Of a DNA stretch of 64,000 nucleotides, positions 12,294-22,060 are shown piece by piece. The DNA is taken from NCBI GenBank assembly GCA_030248295.1, contig JASANH010000966.1:237670-301669 (forward strand), read 5' to 3'. The position numbers and the translations under genes were made by a program. The notes beneath the pieces were generated by a model. It did no database searches, was not told the DNA's origin, and saw only the letters and a program-made list of their open reading frames with translations. The number at the start of each line of letters is the position of its first letter. Within the stretch, counting starts at the first letter, position 1. The stretch comes from Mesodorylaimus sp. YZB2_4. Its lineage: Eukaryota > Nematoda > Enoplea > Dorylaimida > Dorylaimidae.

Positions 12294-15200
12294 TTAAATC
12301 AAGTCTATGCATGACCCGCACGCGACTGGACATGTCGGCGCTGTAGGTGTGGGACACAATGGTAGGCATCCAGCATATGGAACATTAAAGTTCACTAAAA
12401 TAACCGATTGTTATCATTTAGATAGCCTGATTGGCGTATGTCAATATCTTACCGCAGCAAGGATCAGAGTTCATTTGCGCGGCGGTGCACGTAGGTGGCG
12501 CAGGCGGTCCACCAGCCGTTGGCGGCTGTCCAGCGGCCGGCGCAGGGGTTGCTGCAGACTTGCGTTTGATGAATGCTAATCCTGCCAATCCTGCAAGTCC
12601 CGCAAGACCAGCAAGTCCTGCCGCATTTTGCGTAGTTTGGGTTCTCATGTCCTTTAATGGACATAAAGCGGCAATCGACTTTTCCAATTCGCATGTCTCA
12701 ATAAACACACTATTTCTGAATAAAAGGCCATTCGTAAAAAAAAACTTATCAGAAGCGTTCAGTCCATTATTGCTTACCCTTGGCGATGAGCCTGTCGTAT
12801 GTAAGTAATATCTGCAGCACCAGCTGCATCGTTGGTGTTTTTAAATTTGTTCTGGCATTTCATACGCGAGGCTTGAACTGTTGCGTCGCCGTCTGATTGC
12901 GAGTGCGATCGAGAAGCGTTACTTTTGCAACACAGGAATGCTGGCCTTTAATGAAAAGATTCTGAGTTTATAATGGTACTCTTACGGACAATATACACAC
13001 ACTCGCCGGAATATTGAAAAAAATGTCATATTCAGATTCAGCACCCACGTATTATGGGGAGTAGCCAAAACTCTGGGCCTTCAAGCACCCATGCGAAAAA
13101 ATTCGAAATTCTTGATTCCATTCAAAATCAAAATTTCAAATTCTTAAAAACTTGAGACAGCGGTCCAAAATTTTGGCTACCCCGTATAATATGTGTGCGT
13201 GGGTGCTGTATCTGAATACCGAATTCTTTTTTAATTACTCCGATATCAATTTTATTGGAGTATACTTCGTCTGAATACAGAATTTCTGAGAGACATGAAT
13301 TAATCGAGCAAAAACCAAGAAGTGACGGTGGGGGGGGGGGGGGGGCACAATGGTTCAAAAATTTTGTTCTCTGACCATCAAGCTTTAAAGTTCTTTAAAC
13401 CGACTGCGGCAGGAAGAATGTTTCAGAGATACGATACGCCACACACAAAATTTTTAAACCAAAAAAGCGACAGCTCTAAGTCTAGACGCGCCAATTTTTT
13501 GGGGCCGAAGCCCGTTTTGCCTGTAGCCACACGGCAATCAAACATTCTAAGCAAGGCTGTGCGGACCAGCACACACAGCGGCGTCTCTCTTCGTGACTCA
13601 ACTAGGAGCATCCACGCGAGGGCATTCTGGACTGGACACCGACTTCCTCCGCCGACGATGGCGGGCGGGATGTGAACCCTGTCGGTGCTCGACAGCCGAG
13701 CCTGCCTACTCGGAGCACCTCGACGGTGCTGGGTGAGTTTCCCTGGGCCTGGCGAGCAAGGTCAGCGACCTCCGTCACCAGGGATCGAACCCAGGACGAG
13801 TCCAGCCACCCGCTCCCAAGCAATACGGGGAGATGAATGCCGAGCCCCCTGCACCACCGCGGCTGCTCTAGACGCGCCAAAGCTCTTTTCATGCTCCACC
13901 AAATAATCAAATGCGGGAATGAGCCCTCGAGGGTGGAGGAGGGACACAGCATACTGTAGTTCAAATGATTTACCCAGCCGTGAGTCGAACACTCGCAGAT
14001 AACTGCACATGCAGTATGAAAGGGAGGCGCCTGACACGGCAAGGCCCTGAGCCAGCCTTCTACATTGAAAATACTTTACAATGCTTCCATCGCCGACTCA
14101 TATCAGATAACTGATTCTTTTGATGAAACGATCGAAAATTTTGATATTTTGATAAACTGAAACTCCCGCGAAAAAAATTCCTGTAAATGAACGCAGCCCA
14201 TTGGACTTACGCGTGGCTTATGAAGAGCCAATGGCTAAGCATGAAAATTGTACTCTTCGCACTCGATAAACCTACACAAAAACTCAAATTTGGCGCTATT
14301 TTTTGGAATAGCGCTTGAACGCACTAAAGATAAGTCAGCAAAGTGCAGCAGGTTAGGATTTTCTATTTCTGTGTCGAGCGACCCATGTTCTCTGGATCGT
14401 TCTATCCAAAAATTGAGGTCAGCAATATCGCTAGTGCCAGTGCTCAAAATCTCTCGCAGATAAATAGCGCCAAAAAATCTTTACAGCAGAGGCCAAAGAG
14501 CTGTAGAATAACAACACTATTTAGTTTTCGGCTTGGAAAAATCAAGGGCCTTATCGCTTGCGGATAGTATTGTAATTCATCTGCGAGAGACTCCGAAATT
14601 GGCATAGCCAATATTCCTCACAGTGCTGATAATTTTTGGGATTGAACAATCCAGAGGACATCGATTGACAAGAAACTGAAGAAAATCCTAACTGCTGCAT
14701 TTTGCTGCCTGTGCGTTCATGCGTTATTTTATAAAAACGACACTAAATTTGAGTTTTTATGAAAGATTTTGTCGAGTATAGACACAATTTTTATGTTGGG
14801 TTAGTGGTCCTTCATAGCATCAAATTTAATGGTTTTTTCGTTAACAGAGATATTTTTTGGGATTTAGTTTTTCAAAAAGTAAAATTTCGCGCTCATTAAT
14901 TAAAACTTATTGTCAGTCATGAGAGAGAAAGTGATGGAAGCACTAGAATAGTCATTTGCGAGCTGAAGCTGGTGAAAAGTTTAGCTCTCACCAGCTGTTA
15001 CAGCTTGATAAGTTTTTTACAGACACTGCCGAAGCACTTTTTTCAGTCAGTATCTTGGCATTAAAATTCGATTTTTACATGCATGTAGTGAAAAATTCTT
15101 CTGACAGAACCCTGTCGGAACGCCTCGAATGAGACTCAATCGCCTTTCACAGTTTAAAAAAGTCATTTTTTACGCAGGATAACGCTTGGGTCGCATATCC

Positions 15201-15592
15201 GAGAGACTCACTTGTGAATTTGTTCACGACTGTCATAAAGAGGATTGATCCCTCTTACATACGCTCTGTCTCCGTGTTTCTGCACGTTGCAGGATTCCGC
15301 CCATTCGCATCTCTAAAAAAGTAATTTACTGTAGGAAAAGGTCATGATCAAGAGTCCTGTCGCTCAGTCCGCTTCTCCACCTCCGTGCTACAGTACTCAC
15401 CTCGTAGCAGAAGGCAGTGACGTTGGCACATGCAATTGTCACGTTCAGCTTTTGCCCTTCGAGTTCTTGCCAATGCAATTCAGAAATCGCCTGTCCAGGG
15501 CGGCAACTCATTTTATAGCCTTCGGACTTACGACCCAAAGATTCATGGAAAAGGAAAAGCGTACAAAGTAATGCAAAGATAGAGAACCGCAT
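12294..15592 (-). CDS. GLA-repeat cysteine-rich secreted protein, copy A
   Basis: Unrecognised family; predicted 274-residue secreted protein. Exons (minus): 1 15401-15592, 2 15212-15312, 3 12778-12945, 4 12453-12715, 5 12294-12394. Their lengths (192, 101, 168, 263, 101) join in frame. Exon 1 gives a signal peptide (MRFSIFALLCTLFLF) and SCRPGQAIS. Exon 2 has RCEWAESC and RAYVRGINPLYD. Exon 3 has PAFLCCK and YIRQAHRQ. Exon 4 has ETCELEKSIAALCPLKDM, five Gly-Leu-Ala triplets, FIKRK, a Pro/Ala-rich linker and DPCC. Exon 5 carries GCLPLC and CPVACGSC. Donors are GTGAGT or GTAAG; the acceptor of exon 5 is TTTTAG. Intron 2 is 2.27 kb and holds two SINEs, a G16 run and an inverted repeat. The exon model rests on agreement with copies B and D. 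Function unknown; the cysteine spacing in exons 1-3 could suit a small disulfide-bonded fold. Confidence 0.72.
13029..13218. repeat. Imperfect inverted repeat, possible small fold-back element
   Basis: The left arm at 13029-13070 (TATTCAGATTCAGCACCCAC, later GTAGCCAAAA) is complementary to the right arm at 13171-13218 (TTTTGGCTAC, later GTGGGTGCTGTATCTGAATA). The loop is about 100 bp. It lies in intron 2 of copy A. No clear target duplication was found. Confidence 0.6.
13330..13345 (+). repeat. Poly-G run, 16 bases
   Basis: Uninterrupted G run read directly, in intron 2 of copy A (poly-C in the transcript). Confidence 0.95.
13500..13870 (-). repeat. SINE family 2 (tRNA-derived), copy 1
   Basis: On the minus strand the head shows a TGGTGCAGGGGG A-box-like segment and a GGGTTCGATCCC B box. 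The roughly 370-bp body matches 19141-19545 and 36998-37366 throughout (shared GGACCAGCACACAC, ACTAGGAGCA and CAAGCAATACGG on the plus strand). Confidence 0.75.
13915..14047 (-). repeat. SINE family 1 (tRNA-derived)
   Basis: The minus strand has the degenerate A-box region GCCGTGTCAGGCGCC and the B box GTGTTCGACTC, then the TTACCC..CCTCGAGGG tail shared with the other family 1 copies. It sits directly beside a family 2 SINE. Confidence 0.65.
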
Positions 15593-17229
15593 CTTGAACG
15601 ATGAGAACTGGCGTTGGCTAACCTTTTTTGTGGGCACAATCAGTTCAAAAATAACCAACGTCTCACATGGAGTTAAGAAAAAAGAGAAAACTTGACTCTG
15701 CGTCACAGAGTAATACTTGTATGGACTAGCTAAATATCATAGGAAGGGGGGGGGACGATCCGGCTATGAAATTAATGGTGTCCAGTCTATAATGCTCAAT
15801 CAAAAAATCAGGCTGGGCGTCTGGGAATTTCGAAAACTCCCATTCTGATTTATGACACAGTTGGGCTGCAATTATATTTGAGTTTATGATTTCGTCTTTG
15901 TGGGCGTTGTAAGAACTTGTTCAAGAGCAAAGACGCCATAGTTTGAACTCTAATGCTTTTAGCCCTTGAGCCATGTGACGTGTTTTGACTCATAATATCG
16001 TTCGCACGGGTGCAGTTATGATTTACATGCTCGAGTATTTTATAGTTTTTATTATTCTGTTATAATCGTTTCCGAAAATTTACGCTCGCGAATGCCGTAA
16101 TAAATAAGTGCGTTATAATGGGAATTTCGCCAAAGGGGCCAGATACAGTAATTTGATTGATAATTCCACCAGACGACTGGCCTGAAGGCAAAGCAAATTT
16201 GATGGACGCAGTTATGATTGAAACGGTCCGACACAACACCCACTTTTCGGCACACATCCGCTTCGGAAGAGACATCGATCAAAATGCGTTAAGTCATGGG
16301 TTCAGCGCATCATGGAGTAGTCCAATTTCCGTTTACGGAGTAGGACAGGTCATCAGACATGCGGCCTGGCTGATAGTATTTTTCCAGTTGTAGTTCATGG
16401 GTACTGTATCATAATGTGAAGCAGGAAATATGATCTGCGAAAATGCTCGGAGCCGGGTACATAATCCTTTCTGTAATCGGCACCATACCAATTATTCGAG
16501 TGAAAAGTTTTTGAGATGTGCGAGTTTTGTGCAGGTATGCGTAATAATAGGCTCCAGAGCACGATTAAATGAAATTTACAGAACAAACGCACCAAAGCCG
16601 GGTCTGTGCCAACACCGCCCGTCCATTGTTGGTCAGCACTTTGAAAAACTCGCTATCAACACCGCCCGCTGCCCCAAGGGGCCTTGATGACCTCGTCCAT
16701 TTTCCTAACCCATTGGTCATTCTGGCCACTTCGATCGCTGAGAAGATGTCCGATTATTTGCTATTGTATCAGTTTTTTCGTTTCTCATTTTTCCGCTAGG
16801 CTATTTTGTTCGCTTTTGCCAGAGCCACGCCATCAGCCAGAGCATCCTGGCTGGCACTGTAGCTCATACTATCTTTGATCAGTTATACGCTGCCAGTTCA
16901 TGTTTTACCACATCACCAAACGCTTATGCGCACTCGAGGGTGGAGGGACACATTTTACACGAAATGATTTACCGGACCGCGAGTCGAACACTCGCCCGTA
17001 ACTGCGCACCTGGCGTGAGCGGCAGACGCCTAACCCACCAGGCCACGAGGCCGGTGGGTTAGGCCAGTTCTGTGGTGCTGTGAAGTGCTAGCTGTTCACG
17101 GCTCTTCCCTGGTCTGGTAGTAACATAGTGCTGCTGTAAAATGCCAATGCCAGGCATTGACTGTAATTTTTGGCTTCCTATTGTTGTGCAGTACTGGCCT
17201 GACAGCCAAAGCAGAAGTGCACTAGCCGC
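15593..17229. other. Intergenic region
   Basis: Contains the upstream side of copy A, a G9 run at 15746-15754, and a SINE at 16902-17051. No supported gene. Confidence 0.4.
16902..17051 (-). repeat. SINE family 1 (tRNA-derived), best copy
   Basis: The minus strand begins CGTGGCCTGGTGGGTTAGGC (A box) and has GTGTTCGACTCGC (B box) about 45 bp later. The tail matches 8617-8688. It is the clearest family 1 member. Confidence 0.75.
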
Positions 17230-18840
17230 TCCGCTTTCAACTAACTTCTCGAGTAATTCTATCCCCGTGGTTTCCTAAGCCTGTCTCTAGCTCACCTAAG
17301 TCAACTGCAAATCGGCCAAACGCCAATACTGCGCCAGACATCACTGGCCGAGTGAGTGTACAGCCTATGCTACGATCGAAGATCGCAAGAAATATCGCAA
17401 TGAACGCAAAGCTTGCTTCAATTGTCTCTCCAATAACCAGCGAATTGGCGAAGGCTACAAAGAACTCCCTTACGTGTCGAGGAAGGCACCACCGCTCATT
17501 TTGTGGCCCTCTGCATCTTATCGCCAATCCACGAAGTCCGTCAACCAGGGTTTGACGTCATGTATCGCCCCTAGCTCATCTCGCTCCTTGTTTATGCTAT
17601 CTGCCACAATCTGGGCCTGTCTACACCATCAAAGCCTCCTGTTTCTGGCTATGCTATTCTTGACTCGACTAGGCAACGCTCTTACATCACTGCAGAATTC
17701 GCTCGCCGCATAGCCGCTCCTGTTGTTCAAACGGAAAAAATTCGTGTCTCTTCTTTCGGCGGCATCTCAAACTCATTCAGCATCCGTCTCGTCTCATTCT
17801 CGACTCTCACCAAAGAACTTAGTCTCTCTGTGTATGTGATCCCGGAGATCACTGACACTACTGTTCGTCCCATGGCATCCTTTGGTCCAGAATCTGAACG
17901 ATTTCTTCATTCGTACGATCTCGCCGACACGATTCCATCCGCTCCCGAATATCGCACTGTTCACGTTTTGCTCATCGTCAGTGCCGAATACTAGGATCAA
18001 ATTTTCGCTGACTCCAGCGTTCCAATACCTGGTAGTCCTTCGTTATCTCCCATTTCTTCTAGTCTCGGGTGAATCCTTACTGGGAAAGGAGAATAACCAA
18101 CCCTTTCCGCGACAAACGAATCTGCGAGCATCGTCTCGCATTCGACGCTTCTCCTCACGAATACTCACTTTCAAACAGCCTAGTCTGAACTCTTTCGATT
18201 CGCATTCTATGGACATGGTCGGTCTTTCAGCAATTTCGGATGCTGAACAAATCGGAATCCGCGATTATTCATCTGATGTTGACGATAAATCTGTACTGCG
18301 CACGTCCAAGAACGATCTGCACTCTACGATCTCGCTTTACTGCGTCCCTGGAAATTCGACCAGCCGACATAGCATCTCGAAGTGACTCTACGAAAACCAT
18401 CACTACTCTCAACTCATCTCAAGGAAAGAACCTGATTTCCTTCCCAAGTCGCCCAACAGATGGCCCCTTCTCGTGAAATATCAGCTCCTTCATCTGGCAT
18501 TGTCACTTCACCTTTCCTTCCAGCAGCAACAACAGCCCATGATCAGCAGAAGTGCGAAAGTCTGGCACAAAAGAAAATTTTAAAAATCTTTGCACCTTCG
18601 TCGATGCGGAGGGCATCATCTGATGTACTGCACGTTTGGACTATCTTCCGGTCTCAGGAAACAATTCCTTGCTGCTTCTGATACGAAATGTACATATTTC
18701 CTCATCCTCTCAGTTTCGGCACATGCTCGGCTGAAACACACTGGAGTTTCGTATATTCTAAAACTTTCCTATCCCGAGCGACTGTGTCGAATTCAACCCG
18801 TGGACCTTACAGGCGCTCTGGTGCAGGGACAGCTGGGTTA
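17230..18840 (+). mobile_element. BEL/Pao retrotransposon relic, internally deleted
   Basis: Several frames read in order give BEL/Pao landmarks broken by stops and frameshifts. About 17395-17510 holds a zinc-knuckle-like region (ACFNCLSNNQRIGE, then TCRGRHHRSFC in another frame). About 17660-17990 holds a DUF1758-type aspartic protease region (QRSYIT, FGGISNSFSIRL). About 18200-18400 resembles the linker before reverse transcriptase (MVGLSAISDAEQIGIRD), comparable to the intact element's region near 42700. About 18590-18800 resembles the integrase zinc-binding region (LKHTGVSYILKL). Reverse transcriptase and RNase H are absent, so the middle has been deleted. No LTRs were found. Confidence 0.6.
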
Positions 18841-19140
18841 CTGATGAAACGATTTCACTGGCACCCGCTCCAACACCCATCACAGCTGAGAGGCAAATCA
18901 AGGCGACTCGTCGCTAGCTAGTCAAATAGATCTGAAACTTCACCTTGACTGGTTCGAGAAGATAGTGGTTCTACTGCTATCGATTGAAATCGAGCATGAT
19001 GATGGAGACAGAGTAGACTGAAGAAGTGATGTTATACTAGTCTGCATAACATGCATCACTGCGCCTTTCGACTGTGATGTTCTCTCATTAATTTTTTAAT
19101 CAATCACTCATCAGTTTTTTAATTTTTTTAAAAAAATTCA
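18841..19140. other. Spacer between the BEL relic and a SINE
   Basis: AT-rich towards the right end (TTTTTTAATTTTTTTAAAAAAATT near 19115-19138, adjoining the SINE tail). Nothing else is recognised. Confidence 0.35.
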
Positions 19141-19545
19141 TGCGGGTTGGAGCCCGTTTTGTCTTTAGAAGTCAAACCTTCTAAGCAGGGCTGTGCGGGG
19201 ACCAGCACACACAGCATCTTCCCTCTGCTTGTCTCCACTAGGAGCATCTCCACGCGAGGGCATCCTGGACAGGACACCGACTTCCTCGGGCGATGGCGGG
19301 TGGGCTTTGAGCCCTGTCGGTGTTCGACAGCCAAGACTGTTCGGCTTCCGTCTGTCCACTCGGAACACCTCTAGGGAACCAAGGGAGTCACCCATGGCCC
19401 GGCGAGAAAGGCCAGAGAGGGTTTGTGGTTCGCAAATCGAAATCCTCACGAGGGATTGAACCCGGGACGAGTCCCGCCACTCGCTTCCAAGCAATACGGA
19501 GAGACAACTGCCGGACCGCTGCACCTCCGCGGCCGCCTTGTCAGT
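19141..19545 (-). repeat. SINE family 2 (tRNA-derived), copy 2
   Basis: Full-length match to 13500-13870 and 36998-37366. The B box on the minus strand reads GGGTTCAATCCC, and the head is at the high-coordinate end (GCGGCCGCGGAGGTGCAGCGG). An AT-rich tail follows at 19110-19140. Confidence 0.75.
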
Positions 19546-19588
19546 TTTCTGATCGCCACCAACTACTGCATGGGGTCATGCTATGGGT

Positions 19589-20104
19589 TCATGACCCACT
19601 TGTGACACGAAATAGTGTAAGACAAGATTTGGAAATAACCATCTCTGAATATGTAAATTCAGTTGGATGATTATGCAATAAGGCACGGTGGAAATTATGA
19701 TAAGCTTTTTGTTTTTGCTTCGCTTTTTGCCACATGCTTTCCGCGTAGTTTGAGCACGCTTCAGTCACGGGGTCAACGAAACTATACTTATGCTTAACCA
19801 AGATGCTGGGCGTATCGCTGCGGGCAGTACACAGGCATTTTAGCGAAGTTAGAACATTTTCTGGACATTTTAACAATGGACGGAAAAGATTCGCCTCAGA
19901 AATAGCATGCTGTGAAGCGCTGAAAACTGGAAAACTAATGTTGGTCTGGCCGGGTGTTGAGAGGCATTTTAGCATTATTCCTGTGCTAAGTGCTAAAAAA
20001 CTGTTGGAAACCTCTTTCAGCTCATCTGTGAGATACGACAGAGAAGCTTCACTACAGAAGCGTGGTATAAACTCAGATCTCCATGTTGCGGTAATTGTCG
20101 ACAT
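19589..20104 (-). pseudogene. Merlin/ISXO2-type transposase C-terminal relic
   Basis: Open frame of 171 codons. Its second half reads like the end of an ISXO2-like (Merlin superfamily) transposase: VKHKYSFVDPVTEACSNYAE, then SMWQKAKQKQKAYHNFHRAL, then a Glu-Phe pair (TEFTYSE). That matches the family pattern in which an H..FV(D/N)P segment, an (I/A)E..W helix and an EF(M)W-like end follow one another. The first half is less convincing. No start codon context, inverted repeats or catalytic N-terminal Asp could be located, so this is a dead fragment. The assignment is by pattern only. Confidence 0.45.
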
Positions 20105-20493
20105 TCATGGTGATTTGAGTTAGAATCCTTGATGAGATATTTTGCTATTTAGAACTTTTTCTTGAAGGATTCGTAGAGTTCTGAGAATAAAATTTTTGCG
20201 AAGATTTCTTCTGAATTCATAAGAAATCCGTAAGGACATTGAGGCTTGAGTACTTGAGATTTTGCTCAAGATTCATTGATCCTTGTACAAAAAAAGAAGG
20301 AACTAGTCCTATTATCTCTGCACGAAAGGAAATTGCAGTCGTGAAAACAACTCGATTTGTTGTGACACGCCTTTTGAACAATTATTGCCATGTAAAACGG
20401 TTTATAACATACTGCATGAAAGGTAGAGTTTTATATCGTTACAATGCTGCTGTTGTAGAGATCCAAACGGGGGGTGGGGAAGGAGGTTACATT
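20105..20493. other. Spacer, nothing recognised
   Basis: No repeat or coding signal that I can support. Confidence 0.35.
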
Positions 20494-21415
20494 ACAAAAG
20501 ACCGCGTCCAAAAGACTGCGGCGAGATAAGACCGCCTGACAAATTGACCGCTGGTCATAATATCACGTGTAAAAAAAGACCAAACACAAAATGACCGGAA
20601 ATAAACAAAGAAGGTCAGATAGATAGGGTATTGATGCTGCTAGTTTTCCGATCTAATTATGAAATGCCTTTGGCTGCTATCGAGAGTCAGAAAGACTGCG
20701 ATTTGTTCCTTCATCAATGATACCTTAATGATTTGTCAAGAAGGAAAGAGGGAAAGATTTTCAGGAAATGCATATTTTATAAGGCGAAGTGTCCAGCTCG
20801 GATGCAGAGAGCTAACGACGCAGTCACAAAGGAGTCATTAATCGCACACAGCTCCTGATACAGCTAAAACAGGTGAAAAGTATCGTGTTGGGAAAAGAAG
20901 AATAAGCTTCTACTTCTCAAGGAAAAAAGCATAAAGATGTTGCAGTGGTAACTGCTGGATTATCAGGCACAGTGAAAGGTGCAGTGCCGTAAGTGCCGTC
21001 GCTGAAATGTACAGTATTGTACCAAAAACGCGGCATCGGGGAAGTCTGCCAAATCCGCGGTCGCTGGTGGGAACTAATCATTCCTCATGAGTACCAGCTG
21101 ACTGAACCTTGCCTGGCGCTTTTGCTGTTTGGTACCCAGGCAAAGGCTGGTATAAGGCTGGCTGAAGCCTGATATCAGCCTAAGCTTAAGTCTTGTACCA
21201 GACTGACGGTAAGCCTAAGCCTAAAACCAGCCTAAGCTAACCTATGTTGGGGATCAAACAGCAAAAGTGCCAGCTATTCTTATGTGACAGTGATTCATAT
21301 GTGACAAAGTATGAAAACGCGGTCTTTTGTCGCACACGGCCTTATTTCATTGCGGTCTTTTGTCGCCGCGGTCATTTGTCGCGCGGTCTTTTGTTGGCGG
21401 TCTTTTGTCGTGCGT
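20494..21415. mobile_element. Fold-back element with inverted GCGGTCTTTTGTCG arrays
   Basis: The right arm, 21317-21414, has five copies of a 14-bp unit close to GCGGTCTTTTGTCG (at about 21319, 21352, 21369, 21382 and 21397). The left arm, 20494-20600, has about five degenerate copies in the opposite orientation (CAAAAGACCGC, CAAAAGACTGC, ATAAGACCGC, AAATTGACCGC, AAAATGACCGG). The roughly 700-bp middle includes the 242-bp repeat also found at 27779-28019. This is the architecture of fold-back (Galileo/FB-like) elements. No transposase is seen and no target duplication is evident. Confidence 0.6.
20823..21064 (+). repeat. 242-bp dispersed repeat, copy 1
   Basis: Near-identical to 27779-28019 along its whole length (starts GTCACAAAGGAGTCATTAAT, ends AAATCCGCGGTCGC). 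It lies inside the fold-back element. Confidence 0.9.
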
Positions 21416-21769
21416 TGGCGGAAGGGGCACACTTTATTCTTAGTCTTTCTAGTCTGTCAGTAGCTGAATACTGAGTCATGGGCCAGCTTACAATTAATAG
21501 GTGAGCTTGGATAGAGGCATATTCACTCATCTGTTACGGTTGGCGAGGGTCGTTGGGCCAGGCGCAGGACGAGACTACTTCACTTCAGGGGTTAGTTTAT
21601 TCATACTGCCAACGAGGTTCGCCAGTGCTATAACCTGTTTTCTTTGAGAATATACTCACCCTCCACACTCCGCATAGTGCCCTGTGTAAGATTTCCCAAA
21701 GAAAACATAGTACTAGCATCTTGTCTTTATAACAACACAATTACTATTGTAGGAAGGAAAAGGAAGGAA
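21416..21769. other. Spacer with repeat fragment
   Basis: 21645-21715 resembles 8690-8765. The G/A-rich stretch at 21752-21778 precedes the LINE fragment. No gene. Confidence 0.35.
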
Positions 21770-22060
21770 AAGAAGAGCGGGTATAGCAAAGGACCTGGAG
21801 AGGGCTAAGGCACTGCTGGCACAGTATCCCAGGAGTGACGTGATGAAAGCTGAATACGAGGAAGTAAAGGAAAAACTAAGGACTTTTGACCGCGAGGAAA
21901 TCAGGAAGAGATTGGCAAAAACGCACTATAAAGATTTGGCAACAGACCAGTTCACGCTGGTAACAGCCAAACTAATGCAAAAGAATTCGGCTGAATTAAG
22001 AACAGTGTACGCGATTAAAGGACATAAGTCGGGCTGTTTGAACAAGTTATGTGGCCGCCA
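21770..22060 (+). mobile_element. LINE (L1/Tx1-like) linker fragment
   Basis: The open frame translates to a charged, helical segment (AKDLERAKALLAQYPRSDVM, then KAEYEEVKEKLRTF, then LMQKNSAE). This resembles the region between endonuclease and reverse transcriptase in L1/Tx1-type ORF2 proteins, which ends just before the segment that starts the 24198 LINE. It may be the displaced 5' part of that element, separated by 2.1 kb of other DNA, or a second copy. Confidence 0.45.

Noticed and set aside
12200..12300. Alternative last exon for copy A near 12204-12260
   Set aside because: It lacks the conserved cysteines and needs a stop to be skipped; 12294-12394 fits phase, length and the C..C pattern.
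12464..12694. Minus-strand open frame in another frame of copy A exon 4
   Set aside because: Frame shadow produced by the GLA minisatellite; lacks the conserved motifs.
21317..21414. Possible CRISPR array (repeated 14-bp units)
   Set aside because: Units are adjacent or irregularly spaced, there are no uniform spacers, and the context is eukaryotic; the inverted partner array marks a fold-back element.
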